64,000 nt of DNA from Knoellia locipacati (GTDB lineage Bacteria > Actinomycetota > Actinomycetes > Actinomycetales > Dermatophilaceae), in contig NZ_BKBA01000004.1 in assembly GCF_007992835.1 (NCBI RefSeq), positions 62,001 to 126,000 on the forward strand, written 5' to 3'. Position 1 is the stretch's first letter. The number at the start of each line of letters is the position of its first letter. Below the pieces are notes generated by a model. It was not told the DNA's origin. It did not search any database and saw only the letters and a program-made list of their open reading frames with translations. Of this stretch, positions 26,802 through 34,406 are shown in pieces. The position numbers were made by a program, and so were the translations under genes.

Positions 26802-29075
26802 ATGAAGCCTGCTGAGGTCAGGGCCCTCAACCCACGCCTGTCCCCCAAGCTCGACGTGTTCCTCGGTGGCTCCGACGAGGTCAACGCCGGTCGGGCCGAG
26901 CAGTGCCCCTCGGTCGCGATGTCCGCGGTCGCCTCGCCGTCGGGCGGCTCCGGGTCGTGGGTGGCGACTGGCGCGGTGACGCGGGGGGACCCGGCGGACG
27001 CGGCGGACGCGGCGGACGCGGTCGCCAGCCCCGGGAACGTCTCGCTCGCGACGCAGCCAGCGAAGGCGTCGGGGCCCGACCGCGACGAGCCGGCCCGGTC
27101 GATCCGGATCCTGCCCGCGGCCAAGGTGGCCCGGTTGGCAGCGTCCCTGCCGCAGGACGTCACCCCGACCCAGGTGGGCTTCTCGCTCTTCGTCCAGATC
27201 GACCGCGACCTCGACCCGGTGGCCCATGCCGAGGCGGTCGCGGCCGTGCAGGGGTGCGCGACCCGGGTGCGGTGGAAGCTCGACATGGCCTCGGTCGAGG
27301 TGCCGGCCGGTCAGGTCGCCCGGCTGCTGCAGATCCCGGGTGTCTCGTACGTCGAGCCGGGCCAGTCGCTGCGCGGACCCGAGCCGGCCGTCGGCGCGCA
27401 GACCCAGGCCCCGGACCGCGCGGCGCGTCGGGTCGCCTCCGAACGACGGCGGCACAAGGACGGCAGCGACGTGCTCGTCGGCATCATCGACGTCGGCGGC
27501 TTCGACTTCGCCCATCCGGACTTCCTCGACGGCGACACCACCCGGTGGGCCGCGATCTGGGACCAGGGCGGTGTGACCCGTCCGCCTCCGGCCTCCTCGA
27601 GGCGCGACGACCGCGAGGCCCTGAGCTACGGCTCCGAGATCCTCGCCACCCACATGAACGCGGCGATCGCGGCCTCGGCCAAGCGCTCCATGGCGGCCAC
27701 CGCCCTCGAGCCGCAGTCGCAGATGGCGGTCGCCTCGCACGGCACGCACGTCGCGTCGATCGCCGCGGGCAACCGCGGTGTCGCCCGTCGGGCGCTCATC
27801 GCCGGCGTCCTCGTCGCGCTGCGCCCCGAGGACAAGGAGGCCGCCTCGAGCTTCTACGACTCCACCCGGATCGCCGACGCCGTCGACTACCTCATCGACC
27901 TCGCCGCCCGTCTCGGCGAGGAGCGTCACCCCGACAAGAGCCCGCTGCCGGTCTCGATCAACATCAGCCTGGGCACCAACGGGCACGCCCACGACACCTC
28001 GAGCTCGATGGCCCGCTGGATCGACAACGCGCTCGCGACCCGCGGCCGGTGCGTCTCGGTCGCCGCCGGCAACGCGGGGCAGGTCGAGCCGCGCTGGCCC
28101 GACGACCGCGACTACGTCAAGGGCCGCATCCACGCGGGCGGCTCGCTGCCCGCGACCAGCCTGCGCCACGAGCTCGAGTGGGTCGTGGGTGGCGAGGAGA
28201 TCCTCGACGTCTCCGAGAACGAGCTCGAGATCTGGTACGGCCCCCAGGACCGCTTCGACGTCGAGGTCAAACCACCCGGTATGCCGTGGCTCCCGAAGGT
28301 CGCGCAGGGCTCGAAGATCCGCAACCAGATCCTCGAGAACGGCACCGTGCTCAGCATCTACAACGAGGCCTACCACCCGGCGAACGGGCTCAACCGGATC
28401 TCGGTCCTCCTCTCGCCGTTCTTCGGCGAGGTCGCGGCCGACGGCTCCCGGTCCCTGGGGCCGATCGCCTCCGGCAGCTGGCGGGTGCGCCTCACCGGTG
28501 TGGTCGTGCGCGACGGCAGGTTCGACGCATGGATCGAGCGCGACGACCCGGTCCGGCTCCCCGGGACGGGCAACCAGTGGCGCTACCCGTCGTCGTTCGG
28601 TCCGGGCTCCTACACCGACGACCGGATGATCAGCTCTCTCGCCTGCGCCGACCGGATCCTCTCGGTGGCCAACGCCGACCTCGGCCACAGCGCGGCCCAC
28701 GTCACCTCGAGCCGCGGACCCACCCGGGACGGCCGTTCCAAGCCGGACATCGCGGCGGACGGCACCGAGGTCGTGGCGGCGCGGGGCTTCGACGCGCGGT
28801 TCCCGTGGATCGAGATGACCGGCACGAGCATGGCCTCGCCCTATGTCTGCGGGGTCGCGGCGCTCATGCTCGGGGTGTCGCCGACGCTGACCTCCGCGCA
28901 GATCCAGGGGATCATGCGCTCGACCTCGTCCCCGCTGCCCGGCCAGACGTTCGGGTGGCGCAACGACACCGGCTTCGGTGTCATCGACGCCGAGTCCTGC
29001 CTGACCCGCACCCGCGAGTTCGCCGACATGCACCTGGCGATGCTCAAGGACGAACGGCGCAAGGCGGCGAGGTGA
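26802..29075 (+). CDS. Subtilisin-like (S8) serine protease without signal peptide
   Basis: A 757-residue S8 protease. The catalytic triad is visible: Asp230 in GIIDVGGFDFAHPDF, His313 in ASHGTHVASIAAG and Ser676 in GTSMASPYVCGV. The oxyanion Asn region is SVAAGNAG. An N-terminal inhibitor-like prodomain spans about residues 95-190 (SLFVQIDRDLD ... MASVEVPAGQVARLLQIPGVSYVEPG), but there is no signal peptide. A domain of about 200 residues is inserted between the Asn and Ser regions. Its stop overlaps the ATG of the metallo-beta-lactamase gene (TGATG). It heads the plus-strand operon, 127 bases from divergent DUF2235. Confidence 0.9.
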   Translation: MKPAEVRALNPRLSPKLDVFLGGSDEVNAGRAEQCPSVAMSAVASPSGGSGSWVATGAVTRGDPADAADAADAVASPGNVSLATQPAKASGPDRDEPARSIRILPAAKVARLAASLPQDVTPTQVGFSLFVQIDRDLDPVAHAEAVAAVQGCATRVRWKLDMASVEVPAGQVARLLQIPGVSYVEPGQSLRGPEPAVGAQTQAPDRAARRVASERRRHKDGSDVLVGIIDVGGFDFAHPDFLDGDTTRWAAIWDQGGVTRPPPASSRRDDREALSYGSEILATHMNAAIAASAKRSMAATALEPQSQMAVASHGTHVASIAAGNRGVARRALIAGVLVALRPEDKEAASSFYDSTRIADAVDYLIDLAARLGEERHPDKSPLPVSINISLGTNGHAHDTSSSMARWIDNALATRGRCVSVAAGNAGQVEPRWPDDRDYVKGRIHAGGSLPATSLRHELEWVVGGEEILDVSENELEIWYGPQDRFDVEVKPPGMPWLPKVAQGSKIRNQILENGTVLSIYNEAYHPANGLNRISVLLSPFFGEVAADGSRSLGPIASGSWRVRLTGVVVRDGRFDAWIERDDPVRLPGTGNQWRYPSSFGPGSYTDDRMISSLACADRILSVANADLGHSAAHVTSSRGPTRDGRSKPDIAADGTEVVAARGFDARFPWIEMTGTSMASPYVCGVAALMLGVSPTLTSAQIQGIMRSTSSPLPGQTFGWRNDTGFGVIDAESCLTRTREFADMHLAMLKDERRKAAR

Positions 29076-30493
29076 TGCGGCTGCGCGTGTTCTTCGCCGG
29101 CGACGGGGACTGCCTCCTGCTCACCACCGGTGAGGGGCGGCACGTGCTCGTCGACGGCGGCCGCACCGTGCCGTTCCGCGAGAACGCCCGACCCGTCCTG
29201 GCCGACCTCGCGAGCGCCGGGGAGCAGGTCGACCTGCTCGTCGTGAGCCACATCGACGCCGACCACATCGCCGGCGTCATCTCGCTGCTCAAGGAGGTCG
29301 CCGCCTGGGAGGTCCACGACTACCAGGTGGGCGAGGGGGGCAACCCGACCCACCCGGCGCCACCGACACCCCGCCCCCCGAAGGTCGTCGGGCTCTGGCA
29401 CAACGCGTGGCGCGCCCAGCTCGGCGACCTCGAGGGCCCGGTCGCCGCCCTCGCGGCCCACACCGCCGAGGCCCTCTCGCTCGCCTCGGGTGAGGCGGAC
29501 GACGCGACCGGCGCGGCCCGGCTGGCACTCGACTCGCTCTCCGGCCTCGCCGAGAGCATCGCCGACGGCGTCACGCTCCTGCGGCTCGCCGACGACGAGA
29601 CCCCGGTCGCCCGCAACGCGGCGTTCGACCACGGCCTCGTGCTGCTCCGGTCACCGGTGCACGTCGAGCAGGTCGGCTCCATGGCGTTGCAGGTCCTCGG
29701 CCCGGCCGAGGTCCACCTCAAGAAGCTGCGGGAGGAGTGGCGGGCGTGGATCGCCCGCCAGCCGGCGTCCGCGAGGAACGCCGGGGCACGACCCGGCGCG
29801 GCCGGCGGAGCGGCCGGAGGCGGTGCGGGTCCGGGCACCGCGACGAGCTCGCTGCCCATGTCGCCACCGCAGGCCCGCGACCTCGTCCGCGAGGTGGCGC
29901 GAGCAGCAGAGGCGGCGGCTGCCGCCGCGCCCCCCGCACCGGCCGCCCCCGCTGCCGAGCCGCACGACGCCGGACCGCCGGCGCTCATCGAGCACCTCAG
30001 CCCGACCGGGGTCACCGCACCGAACTGTGCCTCGATCATCCTGCTCGCCGAGGAGGCCGGACGGACGGCGCTGCTCAGCGGTGACGCCGCCGAGGACGAG
30101 ATCCTCGAGGGCCTCACCGCGGCCGGCCACCTCACCCAGGACACACCGTTCTGGTGCACCCTCGTCAAGGTCCAGCACCACGGCTCCGAGTACAACCTCA
30201 GCACGAGCTTCGCCAGCAGGGTCCTCGCGGAGCACTACGTCTTCTGCGCCGACGGCGCGCACGGCAACCCCAACCCGTCGGTCGTGCGCACGCTCCTCGA
30301 GACCCGCGCCGAGGCCGACCCGCGGCCCTTCACGGTCTGGTTCACCTGCTCCGAGCAGCGGACCGTCCCCCCGCGACGCAAGGCGATGCGCGCGGCCCTG
30401 GACGAAGCACGACGGCTGGAGGCACGGCATACCGGGCAGGTGACCGTGCGCGTCCTCCCGGACGACCAGCCGTTCCTCGACATCGAGGTGTAG
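29075..30493 (+). CDS. Metallo-beta-lactamase-fold hydrolase (ComEC-like MBL)
   Basis: A 472-residue protein that opens MRLRVFFAGDGDCLLL and has LVVSHIDADHIAGVISLL, an HxDxDH metal motif at residues 59-64, then later LLSGDAAEDEIL and VKVQHHGSEYN, the order seen in ComEC-type and other DNA/RNA-acting MBL proteins. The central 120 residues form an Ala/Pro/Gly-rich insertion between the two halves of the fold. Start ATG 29075 overlaps the subtilase stop by one base, so the two are strictly coupled. The substrate is unknown: nucleic acid, lactone and peptide are all possible. Confidence 0.85.
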   Translation: MRLRVFFAGDGDCLLLTTGEGRHVLVDGGRTVPFRENARPVLADLASAGEQVDLLVVSHIDADHIAGVISLLKEVAAWEVHDYQVGEGGNPTHPAPPTPRPPKVVGLWHNAWRAQLGDLEGPVAALAAHTAEALSLASGEADDATGAARLALDSLSGLAESIADGVTLLRLADDETPVARNAAFDHGLVLLRSPVHVEQVGSMALQVLGPAEVHLKKLREEWRAWIARQPASARNAGARPGAAGGAAGGGAGPGTATSSLPMSPPQARDLVREVARAAEAAAAAAPPAPAAPAAEPHDAGPPALIEHLSPTGVTAPNCASIILLAEEAGRTALLSGDAAEDEILEGLTAAGHLTQDTPFWCTLVKVQHHGSEYNLSTSFASRVLAEHYVFCADGAHGNPNPSVVRTLLETRAEADPRPFTVWFTCSEQRTVPPRRKAMRAALDEARRLEARHTGQVTVRVLPDDQPFLDIEV

Positions 30494-30510
30494 CCCACCG
30501 AGGAGGAGAC

Positions 30511-32019
30511 ATGGCACGCACGCGGATGGACGTCTGGACCCGCACCGACGACGAGGGCACCTGGCCCGACGTCCTCGTCGCCTACGCGCGGGCGGTCGAG
30601 GGGATGCGCGGCCTCGACCCGCCGACCGGCAAGCCGCGCGACCCGCTGTCGTGGCAGTTCCAGGCGGCGATGCACGGGCGCGCGACCCGCACCGGCCGCG
30701 CCGACCGGAGCAACTCGCTGTGGAGCAGGTGCCAGCACGGCAGCTGGTTCTTCCTGCCGTGGCACCGGATGTACCTCGCGACGTTCGAGGCCGTCGTCCA
30801 GCACCACCTCGGCGACGACGACTGGTCCCTGCCCTACTGGTACGCCCTCGACCCCGACCGCCCGAGCACCGCGGTGCTGCCGCCGGCGTTCCGCGAGGCC
30901 CGCGCCGACAACGCCCTGTTCACCGAGCACCGGTCGGTCCTCGCCAACGGCGGCGACCCCCTCCCCGACGTCTCCGGATCGGTGACGCAGGCGCTCGAGG
31001 TCGAGGTGTTCGCCACCGACACCGGCGTCGCGTCGTTCGGTGGGGGCGAGCGCTCGCAGCCGAGCTTCTTCGGCGAGGAGATGGGCGCCATCGAGGACAC
31101 GCCCCACGGGTTCGTCCACGTCGTCGTCGGCAACGACTTCGACGCGCAGGGCAACACCGTGCGCGAAGGCTGGATGGGCTCGTTCTTCACCGCCGGGCTC
31201 GACCCGATCTTCTGGCTGCACCACGCCAACCTCGACCGGCTCTGGCAGGTGTGGCTCGACGCGGACCCGGAGCACCGCAACCCGCCCGACGACGACGCGG
31301 CGTGGCTGCGCACGTCGTTCCGCTTCCCGGCACCGGGTGGTGGGACCCGCACCTTCCGGGTCGGCGACGTCCTCGACCCGCAGGCGCTGGGCTACACCTA
31401 CGAGGACCTGTCGGTGCCGAGCACCTTCGTGGCGGCCCCGGGCGCGGCGCCGGCCGACGCGCCTGCCGACGGAGGAATCGGGATGGGCGGTGCCGAGGCT
31501 CCCCCGCCCCGGCGCCGGGTCACGCCGCAGGTCGTCGGGGCGACGCAGGACGTCTCGCTGGCCGCGCCGGCACCCGCCGTCGTCGACCTGAGCGAACCCT
31601 CCGACCTCGGGCTGGGCGAGGCCGACGCCGCCGCTGCGACCCGCGTGTACCTCCGGCTCGAGGGCATCACGGGAACCGCGGCGGCACCGGCATACGAGGT
31701 CTACGTCAACCTCCCGGCAGGCTCGACGGGAGCCGAGCACCCCGAGCTGCTCGCCGGACGGCTCGCGACGTTCGGGCTGGCCGAGGCGTCGAAGGGAGAC
31801 TCGGTGCACGGCGGCGCCGGGCTCACCAAGGTCTTCGAGATCACGCGGGTGCGTGACGCCCTCGCCGACCGGGGGCGGTGGGACCCGGCGCAGGTGGCGG
31901 TGAGCTTCGAGCCGGTGCTGCCCGCACCCTCGGACACCGACGCGCTGGCCGAGGCGTCGACCGGTGCGCCGCAGCCCCCGGACCTGCGCGCGGCGCGCGT
32001 CGTCGTGCTCAGCGCGTGA
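30511..32019 (+). CDS. Tyrosinase-family copper oxidase with plant-PPO-like C-terminal domain
   Basis: Binuclear type-3 copper protein of 502 residues. CuA ligands are His55 (AAMHGR), His76 (CQHGSWFFLPWHRMYL) and His85. CuB ligands are His199 and His203 (TPHGFVHVVVG) and His237/238 (PIFWLHHANLDRLWQVW). After a Pro/Ala linker, residues about 370-500 (RVYLRLEGITG, YEVYVNLPAGST, DSVHGGAGLTKVFEITRV) resemble the C-terminal KFDV domain of plant polyphenol oxidases. No signal peptide is present. It should oxidise phenols, possibly protein tyrosines. GGAGGAG precedes ATG 30511, 17 bases after the MBL gene. Confidence 0.9.
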   Translation: MARTRMDVWTRTDDEGTWPDVLVAYARAVEGMRGLDPPTGKPRDPLSWQFQAAMHGRATRTGRADRSNSLWSRCQHGSWFFLPWHRMYLATFEAVVQHHLGDDDWSLPYWYALDPDRPSTAVLPPAFREARADNALFTEHRSVLANGGDPLPDVSGSVTQALEVEVFATDTGVASFGGGERSQPSFFGEEMGAIEDTPHGFVHVVVGNDFDAQGNTVREGWMGSFFTAGLDPIFWLHHANLDRLWQVWLDADPEHRNPPDDDAAWLRTSFRFPAPGGGTRTFRVGDVLDPQALGYTYEDLSVPSTFVAAPGAAPADAPADGGIGMGGAEAPPPRRRVTPQVVGATQDVSLAAPAPAVVDLSEPSDLGLGEADAAAATRVYLRLEGITGTAAAPAYEVYVNLPAGSTGAEHPELLAGRLATFGLAEASKGDSVHGGAGLTKVFEITRVRDALADRGRWDPAQVAVSFEPVLPAPSDTDALAEASTGAPQPPDLRAARVVVLSA

Positions 32020-32026
32020 GCCCGCG

Positions 32027-32779
32027 ATGACGACGTTCGCACTGCCGGTCCGCGGCTGGTCGCGGGTGACCCGGCCGGACCGGCGGCCGGCGCTGTGGCT
32101 CTGGTCGGTCTCGCTCTCCGCCGTCGTGCTCCTGGTCGCGCTGTCGCGCAACGCCTCCGGGCACATGGGTCACCACGCCGAGGGCTCGCTGCTGCGCGGC
32201 TGGCTCCTGTGGTCGCTCATGGTGACGGCGATGATGCTGCCGCTCGTCACCCCCGTCGTATGCCGGGTCGCCGCCGGGGGTCTGTGGGCTCGCCGTCGGC
32301 GGACGGTCACCGAGGTCGTGGTCGGCTACGCGGCGCCGTGGCTCGCGGTGGGTCTCGTCGGGCTCGTGGTCGTGCAGGTGGTGCTGCCCGGGGTGGCCGG
32401 CATGGGAGGTATGGGCGGTGTGGCCGGGCCGCGCGTGGTCGCCGGCGTGCTCGTCGTCGCCGCGGCCTGGCACGTCGCACCACCCCGGCGCCGGCTCATG
32501 ACCCGGTGCGGTGCGGTGCAGCCGGGGGCCCTGGCCGGACGACGGGCGAGCGTCGACGCCCTGCGCAACGGGTGGACGATCGGCGTGCGGTGCGTCGGCA
32601 CCTGCGGTCCGGCGATGGCGGTGATGCTCCTGTCGCACGGGGTCCTCCTCATGCTCGGAGTCACGCTGGTGCTGTGGAGCGAGCGGGTGCGCGGGCCCAA
32701 CCCTGCCGACCGGCCGGCGCGCCCCGCCCAGGCCGCGGCCCTGCTGGCGCTCGCGGCCACGGTCCTCGCGGTGGCGTGA
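32027..32779 (+). CDS. DUF2182 metal-binding membrane protein
   Basis: A 250-residue integral membrane protein with about six hydrophobic segments. The DUF2182 signature appears as LLRGWLLWSLMVTAMMLP, AMMLPLVTPVVCRV and WTIGVRCVGTCGPAMAVMLL. His/Met residues (GHMGHHAEG) and the C-x3-C pair suggest metal, probably copper, handling. It lies 7 bases after the tyrosinase gene, so a role in supplying copper to that enzyme is a reasonable inference. ATG at 32027 is used; no strong ribosome site is seen, consistent with coupling. Confidence 0.8.
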   Translation: MTTFALPVRGWSRVTRPDRRPALWLWSVSLSAVVLLVALSRNASGHMGHHAEGSLLRGWLLWSLMVTAMMLPLVTPVVCRVAAGGLWARRRRTVTEVVVGYAAPWLAVGLVGLVVVQVVLPGVAGMGGMGGVAGPRVVAGVLVVAAAWHVAPPRRRLMTRCGAVQPGALAGRRASVDALRNGWTIGVRCVGTCGPAMAVMLLSHGVLLMLGVTLVLWSERVRGPNPADRPARPAQAAALLALAATVLAVA

Positions 32780-32854
32780 GACGGCGCGTGCTGGTCCGCG
32801 CCCCTGGTGCCTCGCCGAGGTGCGGGTGTCGGAGGGCTGGCACAGGATGGGGAC

Positions 32855-34309
32855 ATGACGACGACCGAGCCCACGCCTCAGCCGACCAGCGACCCGCGCC
32901 CGGCCGTGCGGTGCGGGATCGTGCCGCCCTACCTGCTCGAGGCGCTCTCGTCCTCGGGTGAGCCCCACCTCGAGGAGCGTGCCCGCGAGACGCTTCGCCT
33001 CGATCGGCGCCGCTACGAGGAGCACGCCCGCGAGCACGCGCTGCGTCCCGACCGGCCGCGCGTGAGTCGCAGCGCCAACCGCGCCACGACAGAGGCGCCC
33101 AACCGGGTCGTCCACGACGCCGCCGGCGGCACGACGCTGCCCGGCACCAAGGTCCGGGGCGAGGGCGACCCGGCCGTCGACGACACCGCCGTCAACGAGG
33201 CCTACGACGGGCTCGGCGCCACCTGGGAGCTGTGGAACGCGGCATACGGTCGCAACAGCCTCGACGACAAGGGCCTCGGGCTCGTCGCCACCGTCCGCTA
33301 CGGCAAGGACTACGACAACGCGTTCTGGGACGGGTCGCAGATGGTCTTCGGCGACGGCGACGGGGTCGTGCTGCTCGGGTTCACCCGCAGCCTCGACGTC
33401 ATCGGTCACGAGCTCGCCCACGGCGTCACCCAGTACACCTCGGGCCTCGTCTACCAAGACCAGGCCGGTGCGCTCAACGAGCACGTCTCCGACGTCTTCG
33501 GGATCCTCGTCAAGCAGCGCGCCCTCGGCCAGAGCGCCGACGAGTCGGACTGGCTCATCGGTGCCGAGCTGCTCGGACCCGACGTCAAGGGCGTCGCGCT
33601 GCGCTCGATGAAGGAGCCGGGCACCGCCTACGACGACCCGCGCCTGGGGAAGGACCCGCAGCCCGGCCACATGCGCGACTTCGTCGTCACCGACGACGAC
33701 AACGGCGGCGTGCACATCAACTCCGGCATCGCCAACCGCGCCTTCCACCTCGTCGCGACCGCCCTCGGCGGCAACGCCTGGGAGCGCGCCGGCGCGATCT
33801 GGTATGCCGCGGTCACCGGTGACATCAAGGCGGACTGTGACTTCGTGACCTTCGCCGGGCTCACCGAGGTGGCCGCCGTCGAGGCCCACGGCGAGGACTC
33901 CGACGAGGTGCGTGCCGTGCGCGACGCGTGGCGCGAGGTCGGGGTCACCCAGGCGGCCAACCCGGCTCCCGAGCCTGCGCCGGAGCCGGAGCCCGAGCCC
34001 TCGCCGACGCCTGCACCTGCCCCGGGTGACGGTGGCCCGAGCCAGCTGCTCGTGCGACGCACGGGCGGGTTCGCCGGGCAGGTGCGCGAGCGCTCGGTGA
34101 CCCTCGACGAGCTGCCCGACGACGACGCCACCGCCTGGCGCACCCTGCTCGCGAGCCCGACCCTCATGGCGCTCGCGCAGGGGCGGATGGTTCCCGACGC
34201 GTTCCGCTACGCCGTGAGCTGCGACGCCCCACCGCTCGACGTGACGATCCCCGAGCCCGCGCTGCCCGAGGGTGTGCGCGCGCTCTTCGACAGGACCCTC
34301 GAGCCCTGA
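32855..34309 (+). CDS. Protealysin-like M4 metalloprotease fused to an emfourin-like inhibitor domain
   Basis: A 484-residue protein. Residues 18-50 (VRCGIVPPYLLEALSSSG) match the short propeptide of protealysin, which lacks a signal peptide. The thermolysin-type catalytic domain has HELAHGVTQYTSG (185-197), the third zinc ligand in NEHVSDVFG (Glu209) and GGVHINSGIANRAFH. After a Pro/Glu linker (365-390) the C-terminus (LLVRRTGGFAGQVRERSVTL ... VPDAFRYAVSCD ... LPEGVRALFDRTLE) resembles emfourin, the small protein inhibitor usually encoded separately downstream of protealysin. An in-cis inhibitor would keep the enzyme silent in the cytoplasm. It closes the plus-strand operon, 75 bases after DUF2182. 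Confidence 0.88.
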   Translation: MTTTEPTPQPTSDPRPAVRCGIVPPYLLEALSSSGEPHLEERARETLRLDRRRYEEHAREHALRPDRPRVSRSANRATTEAPNRVVHDAAGGTTLPGTKVRGEGDPAVDDTAVNEAYDGLGATWELWNAAYGRNSLDDKGLGLVATVRYGKDYDNAFWDGSQMVFGDGDGVVLLGFTRSLDVIGHELAHGVTQYTSGLVYQDQAGALNEHVSDVFGILVKQRALGQSADESDWLIGAELLGPDVKGVALRSMKEPGTAYDDPRLGKDPQPGHMRDFVVTDDDNGGVHINSGIANRAFHLVATALGGNAWERAGAIWYAAVTGDIKADCDFVTFAGLTEVAAVEAHGEDSDEVRAVRDAWREVGVTQAANPAPEPAPEPEPEPSPTPAPAPGDGGPSQLLVRRTGGFAGQVRERSVTLDELPDDDATAWRTLLASPTLMALAQGRMVPDAFRYAVSCDAPPLDVTIPEPALPEGVRALFDRTLEP

Positions 34310-34406
34310 CCCGACGCCCCCCGGAACCACCGAGGAGGTCGAAGCGTTCGTGGGGTGTGCGGCGGGCACAGCCCGCACCCCTGACGTCGTCGCGAGAGGA
34401 TGAGCC

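Noticed and set aside
22640..34309. The protease block as cargo of an extracellular contractile injection or type VI system
   Set aside because: DUF2235 and signal-less proteases hinted at this, but no sheath, tube, baseplate or AAA+ loader gene is present in the window.
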